Source: a virus. Taken from it: a stretch of DNA of 47,767 bases. Position 1 is the first letter of the stretch. Each line of letters opens with the position of its first letter. A program made the position numbers and the translations under genes. Location: positions 1 to 47,767 of the IMG/VR virus record IMGVR_UViG_3300025131_000073, one strand, 5' to 3'. This document shows positions 41,947-47,767 of the stretch, in pieces. Under the pieces are notes generated by a model that made no database searches, had not been told where the DNA came from, and saw only the letters and a program-made list of their open reading frames with translations.

Positions 41947-41976
41947 TTGACAATCCCGCGCCCGGTGTGGCAAAAT
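41947..41976 (+). promoter_or_regulatory. Sigma70-like promoter before the gene at 42046
   Basis: A perfect -35 box TTGACA (41947-41952), an 18-base spacer ending in GTGTGG, and CAAAAT (41971-41976) as -10. The gap 41863-42045 holds otherwise only dyad copy 3. The same GTGTGG before the -10 occurs in the promoter at 34979. Confidence 0.7.
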
Positions 41977-42045
41977 GCACCATTGGCAAACGAAACTTTG
42001 CCTCGTTCGGGCACCCCACCAACCACAACGCTGAAAGGTTACCAA

Positions 42046-42546
42046 ATGAAATACACAGCCAAGACCCAGCGCAATGCGCTGACCATTGCAAAGACCTCGT
42101 TCACCATTCCGGCCCCCTTCGCGGAGGGCCACGCGGTCACGGCGAACGAGGCTGCGGCCCTGAACCAGCTGCTCGCCGAGAATATCCGCAACAACTTCGC
42201 CAAGCGCGTTAAGGAGGGGGGCGAAGCCGATCCTCCAGTCGCTGCGGACGTGCTCCAGGCCGAGCTCGACCAGTACGTGACGGAATACGAGTTCGGCGTT
42301 CGGCGCTCCGGCGGCGGCCGGTCCAGCGACCCGGTCGAGGTCGAGGCCATGTCCATCGCCAGGGACAAAGTCAAGGACGCCCTGCGGGCCAAGGGCTACA
42401 AGCTCGCGGACATCTCTGCCGGTCGCATCACAGAGCTGGCCTCCGAGTACCTCGAGAAGAACCCGCAGTGGCGCGAGACGGCCAAGAGCGTCGTCGAGCA
42501 GCGCAACGCCACGGCCGACGAGGTGCTGGAAGACATCACAGCGTAG
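42046..42546 (+). CDS. Phage-conserved-type helical protein, unknown
   Basis: 166 residues. ALNQLLAENIRNNFAKRVKE, YEFGVRRSGGGRSSDPVEVEA and IARDKVKDALRAKGYKLADI resemble a family of short phage proteins of unknown function with the 'NIRNNFA...YEFG.R..GG...DPVE' pattern. It is helical and charged, with its own strong promoter and a cluster of hairpins after it, so it is probably abundant; a DNA-associated role is possible. ATG 42046, AAAGG seven bases upstream. Confidence 0.65.
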   Translation: MKYTAKTQRNALTIAKTSFTIPAPFAEGHAVTANEAAALNQLLAENIRNNFAKRVKEGGEADPPVAADVLQAELDQYVTEYEFGVRRSGGGRSSDPVEVEAMSIARDKVKDALRAKGYKLADISAGRITELASEYLEKNPQWRETAKSVVEQRNATADEVLEDITA

Positions 42547-42665
42547 GGGGGATTTCGCCAGACATCCCTCTTGCATGGCCCGGTGGTGGGTTTGGGTCTC
42601 CTTGGACCTGCCGCCGGGCCTCCAGCGCGAGGGAGCCCAGGTCTCCCCTAACTGAGCTCCCTCGC
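42547..42665 (+). terminator. Run of three hairpins, terminator candidate
   Basis: First, GGGAT/ATCCC close to the stop codon. Second, a 10-bp stem GGCCCGGTGG (42577-42586) with its partner at 42611-42620, one T-G pair. Third, a perfect 10-bp stem GCGAGGGAGC (42627-42636) with GCTCCCTCGC (42656-42665), followed by CTTTCCC. The third is the best terminator candidate; the ribosome-binding site of the next gene follows directly. Confidence 0.55.
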
Positions 42666-42683
42666 CTTTCCCTGGAGCCTTAG

Positions 42684-43205
42684 ATGAGCCCTCTCCATCC
42701 CACCCTCCCCCTCATGCGCAGAGCCTTACGCTCAGACGCGCGCACACTCATTCGCTGGGCCAATGACCCAGAGGTTATTTCAATTTCCCTGAACCGTACA
42801 GGCCGCATTGCCTGGGCCGATCATGTCAGATGGTTGGAAGCCCGCCTGGAGGACCCAGACACCATGATCTGGATCGCCGAGGGTCGCCGAGCAGGTCCCA
42901 ACGCCACACCGGACACTCCGGAAAATATTCCCATAGGCTATGCGCGGGCGCAAAGAGGTCCAGAGGGCTTAGAGATCAGCATCTACCTCATCCCTGCCGA
43001 GCGCCAGCGCGGGCACGGCGCCCAGATGTTGAACTTCGCCAGCGCCGAGCTGTCCAGCCGCTGGCCCAGCGAGCCCATCATCGCTCGCATCCTGCATGAG
43101 AACCACGCCTCGCGTCAGTTGTTCCTCCAGGCAGGCTTCCGCCTTGTTGCCACTCTTGGCGACCACCTCCTGTACCGTCACGACCCTGTACATGTCCCCG
43201 ATTGA
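42684..43205 (+). CDS. GNAT acetyltransferase, PseH-like
   Basis: 173 residues. The start MRRALRSDARTLIRWANDPEV, split here after residue 11 by ARTL, is typical of acetyltransferases of nucleotide-sugar pathways (PseH or PseG-fused types). ISIYLIPAERQRGHGAQML carries the acetyl-CoA loop (R/Q-x-x-G-x-G/A), and ILHENHASRQLFLQAGF follows. PseH acetylates the 4-amino sugar after PseB and PseC have acted, so it would fit with the PseB-like gene at 30347, 11 kb away. Another sugar or protein substrate is possible. ATG 42684; GGAG seven bases upstream. Confidence 0.6.
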   Translation: MSPLHPTLPLMRRALRSDARTLIRWANDPEVISISLNRTGRIAWADHVRWLEARLEDPDTMIWIAEGRRAGPNATPDTPENIPIGYARAQRGPEGLEISIYLIPAERQRGHGAQMLNFASAELSSRWPSEPIIARILHENHASRQLFLQAGFRLVATLGDHLLYRHDPVHVPD

Positions 43206-43395
43206 CCTCATGAAGCAAGCTCTCGCAGCACCCTTTGGCATTGCTGTCAGCGTCAGCGATCCCACCGCGCTGCGCGACCAGTGCTATAAGGCCCGCAGGG
43301 AGCTCAACGGCGCCGAGCCCAGCTTTGCCTCTTTGAGCTTCCATCTGTTCCGCGACGAGCTCTACATCATAAGCATAGGTGACACCGTTGGATGA
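43192..43395 (+). CDS. Small phage-type protein, unknown
   Basis: 67 residues. LMKQALAAPFGIAVSVSDP, LRDQCYKARREL, LSFHLFRDELYIISI matches a pattern common in short phage proteins with no known function. It overlaps the acetyltransferase end by 14 bases; ATG 43210 is an alternative start. Its stop lies within the next gene's first codons. Confidence 0.5.
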   Translation: MSPIDLMKQALAAPFGIAVSVSDPTALRDQCYKARRELNGAEPSFASLSFHLFRDELYIISIGDTVG

Positions 43396-43588
43396 AGACC
43401 TAAAGATTGTAGCCCTCCGTCTCTTTGCCATAGACGTGGATACCCTCAAGAGGTTCTACGAGCACCGGGGCGGCTACAACAACGCCGTGCGCCTGATCGT
43501 CAGGCGCCATGCCAGGAAGCTGCGCGAGAAGGAAGCGCAGGAAATCACCCCACTGAGAGAAACCGCTGAAGGAGACGCGACAGGATGA
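43388..43588 (+). CDS. Ribbon-helix-helix-like small protein
   Basis: 66 residues from TTG 43388, AGGTGA five bases upstream (GTG 43379 is the alternative). IVALRLFAIDVDTLKRFY, then GGYNNAVRLIVRRHARKLRE, has the strand-helix-helix pattern of Arc/MetJ-type DNA-binding proteins. This makes it a second candidate to bind the dyads or the palindrome. The stop overlaps the next start (ATGA). Confidence 0.5.
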   Translation: MDEDLKIVALRLFAIDVDTLKRFYEHRGGYNNAVRLIVRRHARKLREKEAQEITPLRETAEGDATG

Positions 43589-43779
43589 ACGACTTTGCAA
43601 AGAGAAACTCTACAGCCGCTGCATACTTCTGCGGCGGCTGTGGCGTGTACCAGCCTCTCGGACGCCTCATCTGCGAGAGCTGCGACAACGACCTAACGAA
43701 GAACATCATCAAGGGGGTTTTCCTCATCCCTGATGCAGAGAAGTTACAGCGCATTTACCAAGGAGACCCTTCCACATGA
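43585..43779 (+). CDS. Small zinc-ribbon protein
   Basis: 64 residues with C16/C19 and C30/C33 as a compact zinc ribbon (CGGC and CESC). A possible nucleic-acid- or protein-binding regulator. AAGGAGAC at 43569 precedes ATG 43585, and ATGA overlaps follow. No close family was recognised. Confidence 0.6.
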   Translation: MNDFAKRNSTAAAYFCGGCGVYQPLGRLICESCDNDLTKNIIKGVFLIPDAEKLQRIYQGDPST

Positions 43780-43988
43780 CCAACAACCTCCAACTCCCCA
43801 CCGGCCTCACTGTTGGCGAGCTCTTCGCCAAGGACCCGGTCTCCATAACCGACGCCGAGCTGGATGACCTTGTCGCAGTGCTGCGATCCAAGCGCCTGGA
43901 GTGGCGCAAGGCCGAGGAGATTGCCAAGGCCACAGGCAAGAAGCCCAAGGCGGATAGCTCAGTGACCCTGGAAAGTCTGGGCCTGTAG
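43776..43988 (+). CDS. Small helical protein
   Basis: 70 residues: TVGELFAKDPVSITDAELD, then DLVAVLRSKRLEWRKAEE, a helical hairpin with a basic tail (KATGKKPKAD). No family was recognised. AAGGAGAC at 43760 precedes ATG 43776. Confidence 0.55.
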   Translation: MTNNLQLPTGLTVGELFAKDPVSITDAELDDLVAVLRSKRLEWRKAEEIAKATGKKPKADSSVTLESLGL

Positions 43989-43990
43989 TC

Positions 43991-44233
43991 GTGGGCTTAT
44001 TTCACAAGATAGACGACGCCTTTGTTATCACTTTAAGCAAAGGCGTGTTTCGTCAGGTCGAGGTGTACCATCGAGAACAGAGAGTTTATGCCAAGCACGG
44101 CTCAGGATACATAAGACTCTTGGGGGCTAGGTGTACGTCAACCCCAAACGTCTCCTGGGACGAGCTCGATGACCCGAATGACTTGATAGATAAAACTGGT
44201 GGGCGCTTCGGTGCCCCACAGTACACGCACTAA
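43991..44233 (+). CDS. Small phage protein of a widespread unknown family
   Basis: 80 residues from GTG 43991. KIDDAFVITLSKGVFRQVEV, YHREQRVYAKHGSGYIRL and TPNVSWDEL follow a pattern I recognise from many phages (a beta-rich protein ending in 'W.EL' before an acidic tail), without known function. The start has no good ribosome-binding site, so coupling to the gene ending at 43988 is likely. Confidence 0.55.
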   Translation: MGLFHKIDDAFVITLSKGVFRQVEVYHREQRVYAKHGSGYIRLLGARCTSTPNVSWDELDDPNDLIDKTGGRFGAPQYTH

Positions 44234-44243
44234 GGAGACTCCA

Positions 44244-45299
44244 ATGCCGCGTTCCCAATTCACCACAGAGCTCCCTTCACTCCAGTACGCCTGGGACAAT
44301 TCCTCACTGGAACCCTTCAAGGCCTGCCGGAGGAAGTACTACTACAACATGATCCTCATGAGGGTTCCCTCCAACACCGCCCCGCCGCTGGTATGGGGCG
44401 GCCTGTATGCCAGCGCGCAGGAGAAATTCGACAAGGGCTACGCCGAGCACGGGGACTTTGACAGAGCGCAACGCGATGCAGTGCGCTGGGCCCTCCAGGA
44501 GTCAGGCAAGAGGGAGCCTGGCTTCACCTGCGACGATCCAGAGTGCGGCACATGGCAATCAGGGACCATCGCAGACTACGAAGGCGTCCCGCCAAACTGT
44601 CCCTCCTGTTCCGAGCCCATGCTGTCAACCTCCCACTGGGTTCCCTGGACCTCCGACGACAATCGCCGCAGTCGCTTCACCCTGGTCCGTTCCATTGTGT
44701 GGTACACCGAGCAATTCCACCCGGAGCAGGACCCCCTGGAGACCTTGATCCTCCCAGACGGCTCCCCCGCGATCGAGTTGTCCTTCCAGATCTCTCTCGG
44801 GATCACCACACCCTTCGGCCAGGATTACCTCTGGTGCGGCCACATGGACAAGATGGCCAGGCTTCCCGAGGGCGGAGTCTACGTCCAAGAGCGCAAGCAT
44901 ACCGTGACCACCCTGAACCCCAACTACTTCGACAGGTTCTCTCCCAACGGCCAGATCTCCGGATACAACTTCGCCGGCGAGGTTCTCTTTGGCGAGACCC
45001 CGAAGGGCGTCATCGTGGACGCTACCCAGGTCGCCGTGGGGTTCACCCGGTTCCTTCGTGGCTACGCTCACCGCACCAAGAGCCAGATCAAAGAGTGGTT
45101 GCATTCCACCCTCTACCATATCCGCCTCGCGGAAGAGTGTGCCAAGCATGACGACTGGCCCATGAACGATGCCAGCTGCTTCATGTACGGTGGGTGCCCC
45201 TACCGGGAGATCTGCAACAAGGACGAGTCCGTGCGGGATCGGTTCCTGGAGTCCAACTTCAAGGAACGAGACTGGAACCCGTTGGAGGTGAGGGAATAG
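44244..45299 (+). CDS. RecB/Cas4-like PD-(D/E)XK nuclease with iron-sulfur cysteines and an inserted zinc ribbon
   Basis: 351 residues. The nuclease motif is D202 in GHMD and E216-x-K218 in QERK. C28 in the first helix plus C312, C318 and C324 near the end are placed like the [4Fe-4S] ligands of Cas4/AddB. An extra zinc ribbon (C96, C101, C119, C122) is inserted between helix and core. Such enzymes degrade DNA ends in recombination; the Sak4-like and SSB-like genes downstream fit. AAGGAGAC at 44232 fixes ATG 44244. Confidence 0.75.
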   Translation: MPRSQFTTELPSLQYAWDNSSLEPFKACRRKYYYNMILMRVPSNTAPPLVWGGLYASAQEKFDKGYAEHGDFDRAQRDAVRWALQESGKREPGFTCDDPECGTWQSGTIADYEGVPPNCPSCSEPMLSTSHWVPWTSDDNRRSRFTLVRSIVWYTEQFHPEQDPLETLILPDGSPAIELSFQISLGITTPFGQDYLWCGHMDKMARLPEGGVYVQERKHTVTTLNPNYFDRFSPNGQISGYNFAGEVLFGETPKGVIVDATQVAVGFTRFLRGYAHRTKSQIKEWLHSTLYHIRLAEECAKHDDWPMNDASCFMYGGCPYREICNKDESVRDRFLESNFKERDWNPLEVRE

Positions 45300-45301
45300 C
45301 C

Positions 45302-45526
45302 ATGCCCATCGTCCAGTCCAGACACAAGGACCCCGAGCGCATTGTGGAAGACAAGAGGGAGAAGCCCTCCGCGCCAGCAGTGCAATCCGACGGCCCTCGC
45401 GTGCGCTCCGAGAACCTGCGCACGGACGGTGGGCTTCAACTCCCTTCAGGATACATCGCTTACCCTGACTACCACGACTACCCAGTCTGCTGCACCACAT
45501 CAACCACTGAATGGAGAAAGCCATGA
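45302..45526 (+). CDS. Unknown small protein
   Basis: 74 residues, charged N-terminal half (QSRHKDPERIVEDKREKPS) and a Tyr-rich end (YIAYPDYHDYPVCC). No family was recognised. GGAGGTGAGGGA precedes ATG 45302; the stop overlaps the next start (ATGA). Confidence 0.5.
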   Translation: MPIVQSRHKDPERIVEDKREKPSAPAVQSDGPRVRSENLRTDGGLQLPSGYIAYPDYHDYPVCCTTSTTEWRKP

Positions 45527-45912
45527 GCCCCAAGCCTAAGCCTGACGTCCCCAACCGTGTCGTGAACGATCATGTCCTCGGCGCCATTTCAATGCTCAAA
45601 GCCGTGGATGAGAACCTTGGCACGGTCCTTGAGCAACTGGACTTCCAGCAGCGCAGAGCTATCCAGGACCTCCAAGGCGAGGCCCGCGAGCGTGAGGATG
45701 AGCTCCGCGCCGTCCGCGCCGAGCGGGATCAACTCCAGCGCGAGCTCGCCCGCCTCCACGGCTACATCGAGGCGCGCAACGAGGAGGACCTGATCCGCCG
45801 GGGCGGAATGCGGAGCGAGCACAGCGAGGCAATCATGCGCCCCGCACAACCCAGACCCTATGGGGACTCCCCCATGACCGCAAGCGCTGTGCTTGGGAGC
45901 CGCCACAGATGA
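45523..45912 (+). CDS. Coiled-coil protein between nuclease and Sak4-like genes
   Basis: 129 residues. A long charged helix (QGEAREREDELRAVRAERD, QLQRELARLHGYIEARNEE) is a likely coiled coil; the tail is Pro/Arg/Ser-rich. It may be a scaffold or adaptor in the recombination set. ATG 45523 is preferred over 45511 since it overlaps the upstream stop (ATGA). Its stop overlaps the Sak4-like start. Confidence 0.6.
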   Translation: MSPKPKPDVPNRVVNDHVLGAISMLKAVDENLGTVLEQLDFQQRRAIQDLQGEAREREDELRAVRAERDQLQRELARLHGYIEARNEEDLIRRGGMRSEHSEAIMRPAQPRPYGDSPMTASAVLGSRHR

Positions 45913-46712
45913 AACCCTTTTCCGAGCACCATGGCCGCAGCGCTACCAAGCTCTGCTTTATCGGCGACTCCGGCTCAGGAAAAACCGGCGCCTTGGCTGC
46001 CCTGGTGAACGCCGGTCACAAGCTGGCCATCTGGGACTTTGACAACGGCCTGGACATTCTCTGGGAGTTCTCGGACCCCGAGCTCCTCAAGGCCAATGTC
46101 CAGTTCGAGACCTACATCGACAAGGTGAAAATCCAGGGCACTCGCACCGTCCACGTCAAGGTAGACTCTGCAGAGCTCTCCACCAAGTCCCTCAACGAGT
46201 TCATCAACGGCGAGCCGACTGACAGGATCATGGTCATCGACTCCGGCACCCACTGGGGTGAGTCCCTGCTCCGCTTCGCCATGAAAATGAACCCAGGCGC
46301 TACCCGCTGGGAGTCCTTCGGTCCCGCCATGGAGATGCAGGAGGGTCTCCTCAACGCCTTCCATGGGGTGCCCTGGCTCAACCTCATTATCTGCTGGCAC
46401 AAGAGCCCCCAGGACATCGACCCTGACTCGGGGCTCAGCCAGTTCTACCCGAGCGCTCTGGGAAAGAAGCTCCCGCCCAAGGTAGGAACCTACTTCAACA
46501 ACGTAATCGCTATCGAGTCCAAGGGCTCAGGCGAGAACGCCACGCGCTCAATCCGAACAGTCTCCGGCAAGCAGCTGGAACTGAAGACCTCGGCGCCACG
46601 GTCAATCCCTGCGGAGATACCCCTCGCGGTGGACAAGAACGGCCTGGCTCAGAGGGGACTCGCGGAGTTCTTCCGCATTGCTCAAACCCAGAAGGGAAGC
46701 ACCCAGTCATGA
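45909..46712 (+). CDS. Sak4-like RecA-fold ATPase (single-strand annealing protein)
   Basis: 267 residues. Walker A GDSGSGKT at 19-26, a strand AIWDFDNGLDIL, and Walker B RIMVIDSGTHW near residue 104 with a helix-rich end are typical of Sak4/AAA_24-type shortened RecA-like proteins of phages. These anneal single strands with help of an SSB, coded next here. Together with the Cas4/RecB-like nuclease it would form an end-resection and annealing module. ATGA overlaps on both sides. Confidence 0.75.
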   Translation: MKPFSEHHGRSATKLCFIGDSGSGKTGALAALVNAGHKLAIWDFDNGLDILWEFSDPELLKANVQFETYIDKVKIQGTRTVHVKVDSAELSTKSLNEFINGEPTDRIMVIDSGTHWGESLLRFAMKMNPGATRWESFGPAMEMQEGLLNAFHGVPWLNLIICWHKSPQDIDPDSGLSQFYPSALGKKLPPKVGTYFNNVIAIESKGSGENATRSIRTVSGKQLELKTSAPRSIPAEIPLAVDKNGLAQRGLAEFFRIAQTQKGSTQS

Positions 46713-47140
46713 CAGACCTCAACGACATCCTCGACACAAAAGGCTCGGACTTCAAGCGTCCGCCGCTGGCGCCGACCGGCACCTATCTCTGCACCATCCA
46801 GAAGCGCGAGTTCGGCAAGAGCTCCAAGAAGCAGACGCCCTACGTCCGCTACACCTACATCAACCCGATCCCCCAGGACGACATCGAACCCGAGGACCTG
46901 GCCGACATCGACCTGTCCAAGCGGACCTTCCGCGATGATTTCTACCTCACCGAGGACGCAACCTACCGGGTGCGCGAGCACGGCGAGATCTGCGGCGTGG
47001 ACCCCGACCTGTCCATCCGCGAGATCATCGAGGAGGTCGTCGCCAAGCAGGTCCTGGTCTCCGTCGTCCAGGTGCCAAGCATGCGCGAGGGCTCCGACGA
47101 CATGTACAACGAGGTCCGGGGCTACGCCGCGGTCGAGTAG
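46709..47140 (+). CDS. SSB-like protein (partner of Sak4-like ATPase)
   Basis: 143 residues. PLAPTGTYLCTIQKREFGKS, split after residue 6 by TYLC, then KKQTPYVRYTYINP, FRDDFYLTEDATYRVREH and VLVSVVQVPSMREGSDDMY, form a beta-rich pattern as in short phage proteins placed beside Sak4 or RecT and annotated as single-strand binding. The acidic C-terminus lacks the usual SSB tip. The start overlaps the Sak4-like stop (ATGA). Confidence 0.5.
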   Translation: MTDLNDILDTKGSDFKRPPLAPTGTYLCTIQKREFGKSSKKQTPYVRYTYINPIPQDDIEPEDLADIDLSKRTFRDDFYLTEDATYRVREHGEICGVDPDLSIREIIEEVVAKQVLVSVVQVPSMREGSDDMYNEVRGYAAVE

Positions 47141-47146
47141 GTCGGC

Positions 47147-47168
47147 GGGGGAGGCTTCGGTCTCCCCC
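47147..47168 (+). terminator. C(UUCG)G hairpin after the SSB-like gene
   Basis: GGGGGAGGC and GTCTCCCCC pair (one G-T) around a UUCG tetraloop, six bases after the stop codon. TCCCTCTCTT follows, pyrimidine-rich but without a U run. A weak terminator or message-end stabiliser before the ParB-methyltransferase gene. Confidence 0.55.
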
Positions 47169-47188
47169 TCCCTCTCTTGGAGGCCAAT

Positions 47189-47767
47189 ATGGATACCATC
47201 TCTCCCAAGGACGTTATAGTCTCAAATCGCCAGCGCAAGGAGCTCGGCGATCTTTCTTCTCTGCGCGAGTCTATCCGCGCGCATGGGATACTTAATCCTA
47301 TCATTGTACGAGTGCTCGACGAAGAGACTCACCTTGTCGCCGGCGAGCGCAGACTCCAGTGCGCTTTGGAGTTAGGTATAGACCCAATTCCTGTGCGATT
47401 TTTTAGCTCGCTAAACTCCACTGAGACCAAGATCGTTGAGCTTGACGAAAACATCCAGCGCAAGAACCTCACCTGGCAAGAGGAGTGCCTCGCTGTCCTG
47501 GAACTCCATGACCTCTATTCCGAGCTCGGCGGCGAAGACTGGACCCAGGAGCAAACTGCCGAGCGCTCCGGATACTCCAAGCAGTTCATCAGTGACCATA
47601 TCGCCCCGGGGAAGGCCCTCCGTGAGGGAGATGCCCAGGTCGCAGCAGCCTCTGGTTTCTCAGCCGCAAGGAGTGTCCTGTCCCGAAGGCACACGCGAGC
47701 TGTGGACAGTGGCCTCCAGGCCCTGGAGGAGATTGAGAAGTCTGTAGATGGACCGAAGGCTGAGGTG
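47189..47767 (+). CDS. ParB/Srx-DNA methyltransferase fusion, N-terminal part (gene spans the join)
   Basis: 193 residues before the window ends; it continues at base 1 in the same frame. Residues about 1-100 are a ParB/sulfiredoxin-type domain: SLRESIRAHGILNPIIV, LVAGERRLQCALELG (the GERR box) and NIQRKNLTWQEE, then a helix-turn-helix-like part (QEQTAERSGYSKQFISDH). The methyltransferase domain follows in the other piece. ATG 47189 has GGAGG four bases upstream. In such fusions the ParB-like part probably gives DNA binding; partition activity is not expected without ParA, and none is present. Confidence 0.85.
   Translation, partial: MDTISPKDVIVSNRQRKELGDLSSLRESIRAHGILNPIIVRVLDEETHLVAGERRLQCALELGIDPIPVRFFSSLNSTETKIVELDENIQRKNLTWQEECLAVLELHDLYSELGGEDWTQEQTAERSGYSKQFISDHIAPGKALREGDAQVAAASGFSAARSVLSRRHTRAVDSGLQALEEIEKSVDGPKAEV
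47579..47767. repeat. Terminal overlap, right copy
   Basis: This is the copy of bases 1-189, with the single difference C at 47641. See the left copy. A genome length of 47,578 bp follows if one copy is removed. Confidence 0.9.

Noticed and set aside
1-47767. CRISPR arrays, tRNA genes, insertion sequences and an integrase
   Set aside because: I looked for repeat-spacer arrays, cloverleaf sequences, transposase motifs and tyrosine or serine recombinase motifs and saw none; a lysogenic life is not supported.

Overview
The window is a near-complete, circularly closing genome of an unclassified tailed dsDNA phage of a Gram-negative host, most likely podovirus-like. The evidence for a phage is a full set of terminase, portal, scaffold, SU10-type capsid, adaptor and nozzle genes. 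The short-tail inference rests on large putative ejection proteins and on seeing no tape-measure, sheath or tube gene. A Gram-negative host is suggested by two lipobox lipoproteins and by sugar genes of the pseudaminic-acid type. The sequence is GC-rich by eye. Bases 1-189 repeat at 47579-47767 with one synonymous difference, so the window closes into a circle of about 47,578 bp and the ParB-methyltransferase gene runs across the join.

Layout. (1) 47189 through the join to 6558, plus strand: ParB-methyltransferase, dNMP kinase, uracil-DNA glycosylase/exonuclease, three small inserted genes, a family A polymerase, a DUF3987-type primase/helicase, a zinc ribbon and the stump of an M15 endolysin. 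(2) 6622-7390, minus strand: two lipoproteins and a holin-like protein. (3) 7435-33476, minus strand, read from right to left: small terminase, PD-(D/E)XK nuclease, secreted trypsin-like protease, membrane protein, PseB-like sugar dehydratase, a giant protein with an ADP-ribosyltransferase-like segment, a HiPIP-like cysteine protein, large terminase, portal, scaffold, capsid, decoration candidate, Maf-like protein, adaptor, nozzle, fibre and three large putative ejection proteins. (4) 33477-35083: a repeat-dense divergent control region, one gene, then a bilaterally symmetric non-coding region proposed as a replication origin. (5) 35084-47140, plus strand: small accessory genes separated by GC-rich hairpins, a GHKL-like ATPase, an SF1 helicase, a HIRAN protein, a PseH-like acetyltransferase, a Cas4/RecB-like nuclease, a Sak4-like ATPase and its SSB-like partner.

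How it fits together. The plus-strand genes look like takeover, replication and recombination functions, many with the ribosome-binding site AAGGAGAC. The minus-strand genes look like packaging, virion and lysis functions, often with GGAGG. Most genes inside a block overlap by 1-4 bases (ATGA, TGATG), which implies translational coupling. Shared regulatory candidates are a 31-bp dyad found three times, a 30-bp palindrome between the divergent blocks, a promoter pair with GTGTGG before the -10 box, and a recurring two-hairpin leader.

The points most worth pursuing are the symmetric origin candidate, the three dyads, a DNA polymerase split between Exo II and Exo III, the recurring structured leaders, the endolysin stump with no recognisable replacement, and the dispersed PseB/PseH/Maf-like set. 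Everything was read by eye; no database search or folding was run.
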